Assembly (NCBI RefSeq): GCF_017316305.2
Contig: NZ_CP147250.1
Location: forward strand, 950,001-1,014,000
Reading direction: 5' to 3'
Source: Enterococcus sp. DIV1094
Lineage (GTDB): Bacteria > Bacillota > Bacilli > Lactobacillales > Enterococcaceae
DNA length: 64,000 nt
Each line of letters starts with the position of its first letter. The first letter of the stretch is position 1. Under the pieces are notes generated by a model, which saw only the letters and a list, made by a program, of their open reading frames with translations, made no database searches and was not told the origin of the DNA. Position numbers and translations under genes: made by a program. Shown piece by piece: positions 53,546 to 63,014 of the stretch.

Positions 53546-53574
53546 TTGCAGATTGTAAGAAAGAAAGCTATGCT
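53546..53574 (+). promoter_or_regulatory. Candidate promoter of proC
   Basis: -35 TTGCAG (53546-53551) and -10 TATGCT (53569-53574) are 17 nt apart, 21 nt before the start codon. A TTGACT five bases further upstream may be part of the -35. Confidence 0.5.
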
Positions 53575-53595
53575 AAAACAAAAGGAGAGGATTAC

Positions 53596-54390
53596 ATGAA
53601 AATCGGATTTATCGGTACAGGAAATATGGCTCAAGCAATTATTCACGGGATCTTAGCAAATGATCTTGTGGCTAAAGAAGAGATTTTTGTCTCAAGTGGA
53701 CATTATGAAAATGCACAACGTTTTGCTGGTAAAGTAGGCGTCACTGCTTGTCAGAGCAATCAAGAAGTTGCTGACAAAGCAGAGATCATCATCCTAGCAG
53801 TAAAACCAAAAATCATCGAATCGGTATTGCATGACTTGCGTGACCACCGTAAACAACAGTTATTCATTTCCATCGCTTCAGGAAAATCACTTAAAACATT
53901 AGAACAAGCGCTTGATCCAGAAGCAGCCATCGTTCGTGTGATGCCCAATGTCAATGTGAGTGTCGGTGCTGGCGTTTCGGCAATCTGTAAAAACCAAGCA
54001 GCAACAAATGATCAGCTGGCACAAGCGACAAAGATCTTTGAAGCGATCGGCAGCGTTTATCCTTTAGCCGAAGATGATTTTAGTACATTTATCGGCTTAG
54101 CGGGAAGCTCACCTGCTTTTATTTATATGTTGATCGATGCAATGGGGCGTACTGGTGTCTTGCATGGACTACCGAAAAAAACAGCAACCGAGATCGCAGC
54201 CAAAGCAATTTTAGGTTCTTGTCAAAAATTCCTCGCAAGCGATGAAAATCCTTGGGAATTAGTTGACCAAGTTTCTTCCCCTGGTGGTACAACAGTTGCT
54301 GGTGTCGTTGCATTGGAAGAAGCTGGGTTTATCCCCGCAATTATTAAAGGTATTACTAAGACGATCGAAAAAGATTTAGAGATGTTGTAG
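53596..54390 (+). CDS. proC: Pyrroline-5-carboxylate reductase
   Basis: This is the last step of proline synthesis (P5C to proline with NADPH). It has 264 residues. The dinucleotide fold GFIGTGNMAQAI at the N-terminus, the VKPKIIESVL loop, RVMPNVNVSVGAGVSAI and the C-terminal family signature LVDQVSSPGGTTVAGVVALEEAG are complete. The ATG has AAAGGAGAGG upstream. It is a single gene, convergent with the giant gene. Confidence 0.97.
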   Translation: MKIGFIGTGNMAQAIIHGILANDLVAKEEIFVSSGHYENAQRFAGKVGVTACQSNQEVADKAEIIILAVKPKIIESVLHDLRDHRKQQLFISIASGKSLKTLEQALDPEAAIVRVMPNVNVSVGAGVSAICKNQAATNDQLAQATKIFEAIGSVYPLAEDDFSTFIGLAGSSPAFIYMLIDAMGRTGVLHGLPKKTATEIAAKAILGSCQKFLASDENPWELVDQVSSPGGTTVAGVVALEEAGFIPAIIKGITKTIEKDLEML

Positions 54391-54492
54391 CATTTTGCAA
54401 ACTTTTGATATTCATCGTCCGTCTTTATCATCTACTTTTTTAACATCTAAAAAAATGCGCCTAAATCTCAATAAACGTTGAAAACAAAAGTA

Positions 54493-54553
54493 ACCTCTCC
54501 GGTATATAAGAATTCACATTTTTGTACATGCTGTCTTATTTACCAGAGAGGTT
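54493..54553. repeat. Palindromic repeat, copy 3 (also a possible bidirectional terminator)
   Basis: AACCTCTCcGGTAtATAAGA pairs with TCTTATtTACCaGAGAGGTT around a central spacer. It shares AAGTAACCTCT and the ATAAGAC theme with copy 1 (38541-38647), including an ATAAACG just upstream of both. It lies between convergent proC and the giant gene. On the minus strand it is followed by ACTTTTGTTTT, so it may terminate the giant gene. Confidence 0.7.
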
Positions 54554-54653
54554 CATATTTAGTTAATACTAGTAGTGAAGTTATACTATCTCTTGCCTCT
54601 ATACATAATACTACCCGCTTTTTTTAGCTATACTCCTTTATTTACTATTCATT

Positions 54654-57600
54654 TTACAGACTGACCTGTTTTCCCTGCATGATCGTCTGTTGGTAAGTGA
54701 TTGTCGTGTTCGTTTCTTTACTAACCTTTTTGCCACGCTTGATGATTTTTGAAAAACTAGTCGCTCCATCCCTTTTTTTAGCAGATGCGCCTGTCGGCAT
54801 TTTTGGTCGTTCTTCTTTCCTTTCTAAACTTTTATCTTGTTCTATAACTGAAAAACCACCTCTTTGCATTAGATCTGAAAAACGAAACAGCTTGCCATCG
54901 CTCGATTCTTCTTTTATTTCTCTTTTGACGCGTGGTTGATTTTTGGGGTTCTTTTTATTGTCAATACCTCTCATGATCCTGTCAAAATCCGCTGCCGTAT
55001 CCCTTTTCTTTCCAAGTGCTTCTGTTGGTATTTTTGGTTGTTCTTGTTTCTTTTCTGCATTTTCCTCTTGTTTTGTATCCAAGAAATTCCCGCTAGATTG
55101 CTGATCAGTTATCGTCGCATTCGTTTCTTTATTCATTTTTTTGTTATTACTCATGCCCCCTGCAAAATCCGCCGCTTCACCCTTTGTTTGAGTAGGCTCT
55201 ACCGTCGTCATTTTAGGTAATTCTTGCTCTTTCTCTAAATTTTTAGCTAGTTCTAAAACAAAAAAATTACCTGTGTGCATCATCGCGAAAGCAGTCAGCA
55301 ACTTTCCATCGCCCAATCCTTCTTCCTTAGTTTCTCCTTCTTCCTTAATTTCTCTTTTGACCCTCGGTTGTTTAATGAACTCATTTTGGTATACAAAATC
55401 TCTCATGATCGTTGCAAGCAATTGCGCGTCTGTTAATTTAAAGTTTGTAAATAGCATTGGATCCGTTTCAAACGCTTTGATGACAGTTTTTTTAGATAAG
55501 TGAGGAGCATTTTGCTGTTTTGCTACTGCCGTAACAAATTGATCAAAATCCGAAGTTTCAAAAAATTTTGTATATCGTGCCAGAAAATCAGTTATCACAT
55601 TTTGTCCACTCGGTAAAAATCCAGTAGGCGTTAGTCCGTATCTCACAACATCATACGTTCCTGAAACAACATGTGTGGCTTCATGCGTGATCGTTAATCC
55701 TGGAGGCCCTGCCATCTGGATTCCTGGTAAAATTTCTGGCCTTCTATGAAAAGCATCCGCATTAATGATAATGCGACACTCAGCATCTGCTTGCCACACA
55801 AATGCATAGGATCCTGGACTATCATTACTAGTGGAGTAATAAGTATGTGTCTTCTCATCTAGAACAAAATCAGTCGAAACGACCCAAACATTTTCAAATC
55901 CCCAGTCTGCTGATTGTCGCAGAAATTGCTCGCCTTTTGTTGCGATTGAAAGGAGTCTCTTTACGGTTTCTTGTAAAATTTTCTCTTGCTGAAAAACATA
56001 CGGCAAATCTAGGAATTTTATTAAGTATTGACCTTCGGCTGATTCTGCGATTTTATCTAACTTTAACAATTCTAGACACACGTCTTTGACGATTCTGAAA
56101 TGTTCAATTGCGTTCTCAAATTCTTTTGGCAGTTTCTCGATAAACGGTCGAAGTGATTCCGGTACCTTACTTATGTCTAAGCCAGGAAAAACACGAAACT
56201 TATCCCCCGGTTTCAAAGACAATACTTTGGCAATCTCATCAGAAATCACTTTTTGGGCGTAAGCCTCGTCAAGGTCGACAATTCTTTGTGGCTCTGGGAC
56301 AAAACTCTCCAATGGTTTGATCGGAACTGATTCATCTTCCCGCCTTGAAATTCCGTGCATCGGCGAATACTCGATTGCATTTAGCATGCCGTACCATCCC
56401 CACCATCTATTTGGGGATTCTGGAAGTGTATTATACAGCGGATACAACGGATTCTCACTCCTCTGAGCAACTGCCCTTCCACGAGATGAACCTGCATCCT
56501 CTTTTTTTGAAGTGCCTGCTTCTGGAGAATCAGGACGATTATGTTGGACAGTCCTTGGATATTTTTCACGAGATTTCTCTAAAGGCGTTTCAAAACGAAA
56601 AGCACCATTATTCGGATCCAATCGTAAGACTGTCATCGGCGCAAGCATATTTTTTTTCACTAGATGATAACGATTCGTTTCTTTATCCAACAAAACTAGA
56701 GGAATATATTGTTTTTTGATTCTGATATAAGATCGTCCAGCAGAATTCCACATTAACCCATTTTCATCCGGCGGGGACAGCGTAGTAGGAGTTTGTAAGG
56801 ACTCATACTGATTTAGTTCCTTCCCTATTTTTTCACGTACTGTTTGCGAGATCGTTGGACTCGTTTCTTTTTCAAAATACCACTCTATCCCATTAAAGTT
56901 TACTGGATATACCACTCCTCTATCATATACATCATAACGGATACCATGCTTCTCAATTGCGGTGATTCTGACAGGAACCAGTTTCTTATCCATTTCAATG
57001 AATGTTTGGCGAAAATCTCCTGCTCCAGTGATAGTTAGAGTCGTTCCTTCCCCGTAAGCGTTAGGATTTAAATTTACCTCTTCGACAGCTAGATCTCTGT
57101 TGGGAATTTTACTTGAAATTTGGTGAATCAAATTTTTTTGTCTGCGTAAAAAAAATGCGGGTCCCTCAAACAATCTTAGCTTTGTCCCTCGCAAGGTAAA
57201 TCGTTGCCCATAAACATCCCCCTTTTTTAAGTCTGATACTGGGACGTATAAATGGTTATGTACACGTTTCACAAAAATGTCTGGACCATTATTTGGTAAA
57301 GTAGCTTGCGTATAACTTTTAGTCAAATCGTTCTTTTCTATTACAAATTTTTCAAGTTTTGTCGCTACTTCCTTGAGTTCCTTTCTAATAAACACTTGGT
57401 TTTTCAAACGTACCAACCCCTTGAATAAGACTTGTGAACTACTAGTCAACAATTCTACTCCTGGATCAACATAACGTATCGCGCTCACCGCAAGCGATCG
57501 AAGTTCTGATGTTTTTGGAAGATAGCGCGCACCATGACGTACAGCACCTGTTACACCTTGTTTCATGATCATTCTTGCCATACCAAATGCAAATCTCGTA

Positions 57601-60600
57601 TTAAGTGCAGTGACTTGCCCTAATACAGGAATCAAAGAAACGACATCAAGCATACAACTGGGAACTGCCTCACCAACATCTTTATTAATAATACCGACTA
57701 CACAATCGTAAAAAGGAATGAGATGTTTGAAAACATCCCGAACTTTTTCAGCTGTTGTTGTCTCTTTCCCTGAATCAAATAGTTGTTGATAGACTGTATC
57801 CCTGTGTTTCCCGCTAATATAATTGATTAATTTCTCCTGCGTATTTACTTGCGATAAGGGTCTATTTCGATCCCATTCTAGTTTAAGCGTATATGGCTTA
57901 TCTCTGATCAGAACTTTATCGTCGTATTTTCGGAATTCATTTTCCCAAAGATCTTGTCGGTCAAAAAGCCCATACCGAAGATATGACATCGCATCTTTAT
58001 CCACACGATAAAGCTTGTAACCGCCATCTTGTTCCAGTCTTTTTAACGCATAGAACCTTTCTTCACTGCCACGAGTAACGACAAATAAATCTGTCTCAGC
58101 CAATTTAAGAACCGTCTCTACTTCCACCTCTTTTGCTAAAAAGACGGGTGGGAAACCGGATGAACCTGGCCCGCTTGCCGGGTGACTAGCTTTGTGACTC
58201 AATAGTGCTTTCGCATTGTAAATACGACTTTCCGATGAAAAGATAAAATTCAAATCCTCTTTGTGAAATGAATCCACTGCAAGTCGTATCAGAAACTGAT
58301 CCAGCGAGTAAAATGATTCAGATACAGCTTTAGTCAATCGCTTATACCATTCATTGACATCTGGTGGAACCCACGGACCCGGACAGGGATTTCCGCCAGA
58401 GAGATAAATTTGATCCGCCACAAGACTAACCTCTATACCAAGTCGCTCGCACTCTTCCAGTACTTCATCCACAAGTGCTGATTGTCGACGCCAATCAATC
58501 ACTGCTGTTTGATATGATACGACAAGGTCATTGACAATTCCTTGCTTTTTTACTAATTCAAAATAGCCTTGTTGTAAATAATTGATAAAAGTACTTAACA
58601 CGACTTGTTTATAGTCCCCTTTTGCCAAAGCTTCTCTTAAAATATCTGGGTTCAACTGAGCGGTAGCCAGTGTCGCTGGAACTAAAAGATGTGAAATTTC
58701 TTCGACAGTCGAAATTCCTTTTTCGATAATGCTTTCAAAAAAAAGTTCACCTACTGATTTGATTTCTGTCTGATTGAACTTATTAAGACAACCTAGATCC
58801 TCTAGTATTCTAGAACCTGTCATCTGCATTAAAGAATCATAATCAGAAATCAATTTATCGTCGCCCAACTCACTGGATTTAAGAAAATAGTTAGGTAATG
58901 CACGGTTCATAAAAGAGACCCATAGTTTAGTTATGTTCTCTTGTATTCCCGTTTTTTGGTCTACTTGTTGCGTTGCAGATTTCGATGGAATATTGATTAG
59001 ACCTGCCTTTTTCAATTCTTCGACTGAAAATGCCTTTCTAAGTTGGCCGATCGTAAAAGTAGCTGGGTTAGATGAAGCAATGATTTTTTTTGCTGCATAC
59101 CCTTCAATTGTAGTACCTAAGACATTTTCAATCGTCCATTTCATTACAGTCATCTCAGCATTCTTATCTGAGATGACTTCCTCCGGCTGTCCACCATATA
59201 GTTTTAACTCTTTCAGGATGACTTTTGCTACCGCTTGGATTTTCTCAGATCTGATCACACCATCAACGCCAGTTTGACCAAACCATTCCCCCATAGCCGC
59301 TAAAACATCTTCTTTGGTGACTTGGGGAGTGGCCAACATGCCTTTTTGACGAAAAAATGACTCGACTTGTGTCATGACTTTCTTATCCAACCACTTATTG
59401 TTTGTTGCTGCTGATTGAGATGCTTCTTTTGCATTCTCAATTCCAGAAAGAGGTGTTGTCTCCAAAACCAAATTATTGATCTCAATCATGTCCCACAACC
59501 ACTTAGTGAACGTGATCTCTGCACCTTTATTTGAAATGACACCATCTACTTCTTCGCCAAGAATGACTTGAGCAACTTGTTTCATTTTAACCATGTCTAT
59601 CACTTCTTGGTTTGCGCCTTCCAACAATACCCAATTTGAGACGACTGTCGCAAAAACATTGATATCCGAAGTATCACAGTCTACACCTTTTTCAGTTAAA
59701 AAGTTCGCTACTCTTTCTTTTGCTTTCTCTACCTCTATGCGATCTACAGTAGTGTGTAACTCTTTTTCCGGCTGACTAGTTAGTTTTGTCGTAGAATCAA
59801 AATCGTTTGCCTCAAAAAAACGTTCAATCTTTTTTTTTACTTCTTCTTTTTGTTCCTGTTCTTGCTTTTTTTTGATTTTTTCAATATCAATTCCAGGACG
59901 ATCGCCTTGTCCTTTCTCATACTTATAGCCAATCTGTGCGTTATTGTTTTCCCACTGCAATACAATCGCTCGTGCCTCACTATCCGTCAAGGGTACTGCT
60001 ACCCCGCCGTATGCTCTCAAAATCATATTCGCTGCTATGTTCTGCCTTTTGCTGACCTCATCATACTGTACGCCTTCAAAGATCCATTTTTGCAACAACA
60101 AAACCAGTTGGCGTGGCGTCGCCGTTGTTAAATACATTTGTTCTTTATAAAGGAAATCTCCGACTACCTCATTTGCCTTTGGCGTATTCTCTCGCAGATC
60201 AAAAATCTGTTCATGGTAATAAATCGGCACGATTGGTGTTTGCTTAGGAATACTCTCCGGTCGACCAAGGATAAAGTCTCTATAGATTTGGTTGTTTTCT
60301 TTTAAATGTTTTTGTACTTGAAGAATCGTGGCAGGCTCTTTTGGTGATAAATCATACTGAATGGTTTGTCTCGTCTTTTCTTTATAGCGATATCCCGCTA
60401 GCAACGTGTTGGTTTTCCATTGCTTATAAATTGCTTGCAATTGTATATTGGATAGGAAATCTCCTAGTCTGCTATTTTCAATTCCGTAACCTTTTTGGAT
60501 AACATGAGCTAAATACTGTGCTCGCTCTGACTGTATAGTTTGGTCATTATTCCAATTCCTACCTGCCCAACTTTGAACAATCGGAATCAACTCCAAGTCA

Positions 60601-62555
60601 GTATCTATCTTTCTAGCAATTCCTGTACCGATAAAAAATGACTTAAGCATCCGATTCACATCAGTTGTCTTATTTTTTTGTTGAAACATTTGTTCATCAA
60701 AGTTAAAAACTGGCAATAATTCTGACTGATCAAAGGGTTGGATATCTTGAGAGATGGCTTCAGTGATACGAAGGATCTTTCCGTAGTCAGAAGCACTGAC
60801 TGGATCGAATAAATGATTGGTTCGATCATTTTCTACGATCGTTTCATTCTGTGTTTGCATTGGATTTACATCAATATTCTTAATTTCAGTAAAAGTATAT
60901 GATTTGAACACATTATTTGTTTCCCATTGAAAAAAAATATTGATTGCTCGAATTGCGGATACTTGCACGGCTGAAAGGCCATAAGCACTAAGAATGATCT
61001 TAGCCAGCTGTTGTCTCTTCTCAAGAAGTTCATGATTTGATCCTCCTCTGTTTGCCCAACTTTGAAGAGCGAGAAAAAAATCATTGAGTGGTTGCTCTTT
61101 AATCGCGCATAATTCACTATACTGTTCACAAACAGCCTGCCTGATTTTTTCATTTGCTCTATCTGTTTCATTGCGCTGTCCAAAGACTTCTTGATTATAC
61201 CAGAACGGTGTAAGTGGTTCGTTGATTGATACGGGTGACGGTTTATTTTCCATATAAGCTAACATGATTTTATCGATTTTCTCATGCATTTCTTCAGAAA
61301 GTACTTCTGACGATTTCAGTCCAATAAGCGTTGGATTTGTCGTTACTTCAGCTAAAGGTGTCGGAACTGTTGGCTGTGTAGGAATGGTTGCTGCTTCCGC
61401 GCCAATTCCTATTTTAAAATCATAACGTTTAACAAAACGATCGAACGCTTCTGAGAAATCTTGGGCTAAACCAACCAGTTTTTCAGAGATGCTTACGTCT
61501 GTTCCTTGAGGTGCCCGCCTTTTTGTGTCATTTGTCAGAAGCTGCTGCTTTAAAATATGCTCTCGCTCATATTTCCTATTATCTTTACCTAACGAATCAA
61601 AAGTTCCAGAATCGCTCGAAAAAGTTTGTATTAATAAATCTGTGAACTGTCCTAGAATATTGTCGTTTGCCTCTGTCTGATTCCCTGAATCAATTATCTG
61701 CTCTTGCTGATGAAAGAAGGAGCTGAACGTTTCAGTGAGTCCATCCCAAAAAGAATGGATACTAGAAGTTACATTTTCTGGTATTGGCGCATCTGTCGTT
61801 GTTTCATTTGGATAGTTTTTCTCAAAATTCGTTTGAAGTACATTTTTTACCCTTTCAGCAGCATTCGTTGCATTAAAATGCTGTGGATCATTTACATCCG
61901 TGCTTTTTTTGAATGAGAACTGCTGTGGGGAAACGATTTTGTTGCTTCGCGTTTCATTCAATGTTTGTGATTCAGCGATTGCATTTCGACAAACTGTCTT
62001 AAAGTGGATGTGTGTATGATTTTTGTTTTCCCACAAGCCGTGCTCTTTTTTATGATAAGCTTGTTGGGTCGTCGTACAATCAATAAGCTCCGTGATCCCA
62101 TGAGCAAATTTATGTACTTTTATACTAAACTGATGAGCCGCACTTGCAAAATCAAGCGGCGGAGAAACAACTTCTGGTTTATTTTGTTGGATTTGGGTGG
62201 TATTGGTGGGTACTGGTGGGGTGATTCTTTGGGGGTAAAAAGTCGAGCTAGACTTAAGATTAGGCATCCGTACTTGATTTCCGACCTGTTGTATTTCAAT
62301 ATGAGTATCTACTTTTAAAACAGCACCTGAATCTTGGACAGCTCGTTGCTGCGTAGGCAGGTCCTCTGGCATCCTTAGCCCTGCTAAAATATTCCACATA
62401 AAGAGGAATCCTACAGGGGTTAGGAGGTCTGTAGGAGTCTGTCCTGACCTATTTACAAGGTCCTTCACCATATCATCTCGCTCTTTTGGATTATCCTTCT
62501 TATTAAAATCGTTGTAAAATTCACCGATTTTCATATTAAAATCTACTCCTGGCAT
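54654..62555 (-). CDS. Giant multidomain toxin-like protein with aspzincin (M35-like) metalloprotease motif
   Basis: This is one uninterrupted frame of 2,633 residues. The ATG at 62555 has AAGGAG eight bases upstream; the frame opens to 62663 without a ribosome site. There is no signal peptide. Five degenerate repeats have W-x-(4-10)-x-(Q)-A-I/V-I-L-x-x-x-G cores near residues 500, 660, 820, 973 and 1088. A Phe/Tyr-rich region precedes a hydrophobic segment, IPFYDCVVGI to LIPVLGQV (from residue 1613). HEATHVVSGTYDVVRYG (His2291, Glu2292, His2295, Asp2302) fits the HExxH + GTxD zinc site of aspzincins. The tail (2396-2633) is a duplicated charged module with RVKR twice. Toxin role and target are inferred, not shown. 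Confidence 0.8.
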   Translation of the reverse strand: MPGVDFNMKIGEFYNDFNKKDNPKERDDMVKDLVNRSGQTPTDLLTPVGFLFMWNILAGLRMPEDLPTQQRAVQDSGAVLKVDTHIEIQQVGNQVRMPNLKSSSTFYPQRITPPVPTNTTQIQQNKPEVVSPPLDFASAAHQFSIKVHKFAHGITELIDCTTTQQAYHKKEHGLWENKNHTHIHFKTVCRNAIAESQTLNETRSNKIVSPQQFSFKKSTDVNDPQHFNATNAAERVKNVLQTNFEKNYPNETTTDAPIPENVTSSIHSFWDGLTETFSSFFHQQEQIIDSGNQTEANDNILGQFTDLLIQTFSSDSGTFDSLGKDNRKYEREHILKQQLLTNDTKRRAPQGTDVSISEKLVGLAQDFSEAFDRFVKRYDFKIGIGAEAATIPTQPTVPTPLAEVTTNPTLIGLKSSEVLSEEMHEKIDKIMLAYMENKPSPVSINEPLTPFWYNQEVFGQRNETDRANEKIRQAVCEQYSELCAIKEQPLNDFFLALQSWANRGGSNHELLEKRQQLAKIILSAYGLSAVQVSAIRAINIFFQWETNNVFKSYTFTEIKNIDVNPMQTQNETIVENDRTNHLFDPVSASDYGKILRITEAISQDIQPFDQSELLPVFNFDEQMFQQKNKTTDVNRMLKSFFIGTGIARKIDTDLELIPIVQSWAGRNWNNDQTIQSERAQYLAHVIQKGYGIENSRLGDFLSNIQLQAIYKQWKTNTLLAGYRYKEKTRQTIQYDLSPKEPATILQVQKHLKENNQIYRDFILGRPESIPKQTPIVPIYYHEQIFDLRENTPKANEVVGDFLYKEQMYLTTATPRQLVLLLQKWIFEGVQYDEVSKRQNIAANMILRAYGGVAVPLTDSEARAIVLQWENNNAQIGYKYEKGQGDRPGIDIEKIKKKQEQEQKEEVKKKIERFFEANDFDSTTKLTSQPEKELHTTVDRIEVEKAKERVANFLTEKGVDCDTSDINVFATVVSNWVLLEGANQEVIDMVKMKQVAQVILGEEVDGVISNKGAEITFTKWLWDMIEINNLVLETTPLSGIENAKEASQSAATNNKWLDKKVMTQVESFFRQKGMLATPQVTKEDVLAAMGEWFGQTGVDGVIRSEKIQAVAKVILKELKLYGGQPEEVISDKNAEMTVMKWTIENVLGTTIEGYAAKKIIASSNPATFTIGQLRKAFSVEELKKAGLINIPSKSATQQVDQKTGIQENITKLWVSFMNRALPNYFLKSSELGDDKLISDYDSLMQMTGSRILEDLGCLNKFNQTEIKSVGELFFESIIEKGISTVEEISHLLVPATLATAQLNPDILREALAKGDYKQVVLSTFINYLQQGYFELVKKQGIVNDLVVSYQTAVIDWRRQSALVDEVLEECERLGIEVSLVADQIYLSGGNPCPGPWVPPDVNEWYKRLTKAVSESFYSLDQFLIRLAVDSFHKEDLNFIFSSESRIYNAKALLSHKASHPASGPGSSGFPPVFLAKEVEVETVLKLAETDLFVVTRGSEERFYALKRLEQDGGYKLYRVDKDAMSYLRYGLFDRQDLWENEFRKYDDKVLIRDKPYTLKLEWDRNRPLSQVNTQEKLINYISGKHRDTVYQQLFDSGKETTTAEKVRDVFKHLIPFYDCVVGIINKDVGEAVPSCMLDVVSLIPVLGQVTALNTRFAFGMARMIMKQGVTGAVRHGARYLPKTSELRSLAVSAIRYVDPGVELLTSSSQVLFKGLVRLKNQVFIRKELKEVATKLEKFVIEKNDLTKSYTQATLPNNGPDIFVKRVHNHLYVPVSDLKKGDVYGQRFTLRGTKLRLFEGPAFFLRRQKNLIHQISSKIPNRDLAVEEVNLNPNAYGEGTTLTITGAGDFRQTFIEMDKKLVPVRITAIEKHGIRYDVYDRGVVYPVNFNGIEWYFEKETSPTISQTVREKIGKELNQYESLQTPTTLSPPDENGLMWNSAGRSYIRIKKQYIPLVLLDKETNRYHLVKKNMLAPMTVLRLDPNNGAFRFETPLEKSREKYPRTVQHNRPDSPEAGTSKKEDAGSSRGRAVAQRSENPLYPLYNTLPESPNRWWGWYGMLNAIEYSPMHGISRREDESVPIKPLESFVPEPQRIVDLDEAYAQKVISDEIAKVLSLKPGDKFRVFPGLDISKVPESLRPFIEKLPKEFENAIEHFRIVKDVCLELLKLDKIAESAEGQYLIKFLDLPYVFQQEKILQETVKRLLSIATKGEQFLRQSADWGFENVWVVSTDFVLDEKTHTYYSTSNDSPGSYAFVWQADAECRIIINADAFHRRPEILPGIQMAGPPGLTITHEATHVVSGTYDVVRYGLTPTGFLPSGQNVITDFLARYTKFFETSDFDQFVTAVAKQQNAPHLSKKTVIKAFETDPMLFTNFKLTDAQLLATIMRDFVYQNEFIKQPRVKREIKEEGETKEEGLGDGKLLTAFAMMHTGNFFVLELAKNLEKEQELPKMTTVEPTQTKGEAADFAGGMSNNKKMNKETNATITDQQSSGNFLDTKQEENAEKKQEQPKIPTEALGKKRDTAADFDRIMRGIDNKKNPKNQPRVKREIKEESSDGKLFRFSDLMQRGGFSVIEQDKSLERKEERPKMPTGASAKKRDGATSFSKIIKRGKKVSKETNTTITYQQTIMQGKQVSL

Positions 62556-62932
62556 TGTTTTCACTCCTTCATTAAAAGATGTACAGCTACTGAATAAGGC
62601 GTTACATTTTACTCGTTCTACTTGCTTTTTTTCTAAATCGATTCTCCCCTTCACTTTCATCATACAAGGCGATTAAAAATTTATGTGCCTTTTATTCAAG
62701 TATTTTAGAAAAAAATGGTCAAATAGATGGCATTGAACACTCAAAAATAAATCACCTGTTTTTGCACACGTTTGTCGGATAACTAGTGCATCACATCTTT
62801 CCATATTTTTTTCCGAATGCGTGTACTCATCCATCAAATAGACTAGAAGAATGATTTTCATATGTTCTTATCGAATAAAAGTATTTTTTTACCTAGACAA
62901 AAAGGGCTTCATTTAGGTAAATCTTTCACACG
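62556..62932 (-). other. Leader/promoter region of the giant gene
   Basis: No real gene is seen. On the minus strand a TATGAT (-10-like) lies at 62661-62666, about 105 nt before the start, with a poor -35. A TTGACC at 62712-62717 and a TTGAAT at 62695-62700 are A/T-rich alternatives. An inverted repeat TTTACCTA / TAGGTAAA (62887-62922) is a possible operator. A 62-codon frame inside (62673-62861) lacks a ribosome site. Confidence 0.4.
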
Positions 62933-62970
62933 AAAAAGCGACAGAAATGCCCCCTTTCTGTCGCTTTTTT
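62933..62970. terminator. Terminator after the small membrane-protein gene
   Basis: AAAAAGCGACAGAAA pairs perfectly with TTTCTGTCGCTTTTT, with T-runs on both strands. On the minus strand it ends the small membrane-protein gene and isolates the giant gene from it. Confidence 0.92.
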
Positions 62971-63014
62971 GACTTATACATCAAATCTTTTCTTATTATT
63001 CTGTTTTAACTTGT

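Noticed and set aside
54654..62555. The giant gene as a clostridial glucosylating toxin or botulinum-like toxin.
   Set aside because: No DxD glycosyltransferase motif, no CROP repeats and no HELIH of botulinum type; the zinc site is of the GTxD kind.
62673..62861. A 62-codon minus-strand frame in the leader of the giant gene.
   Set aside because: No ribosome binding site and odd composition; it more likely is untranslated leader.
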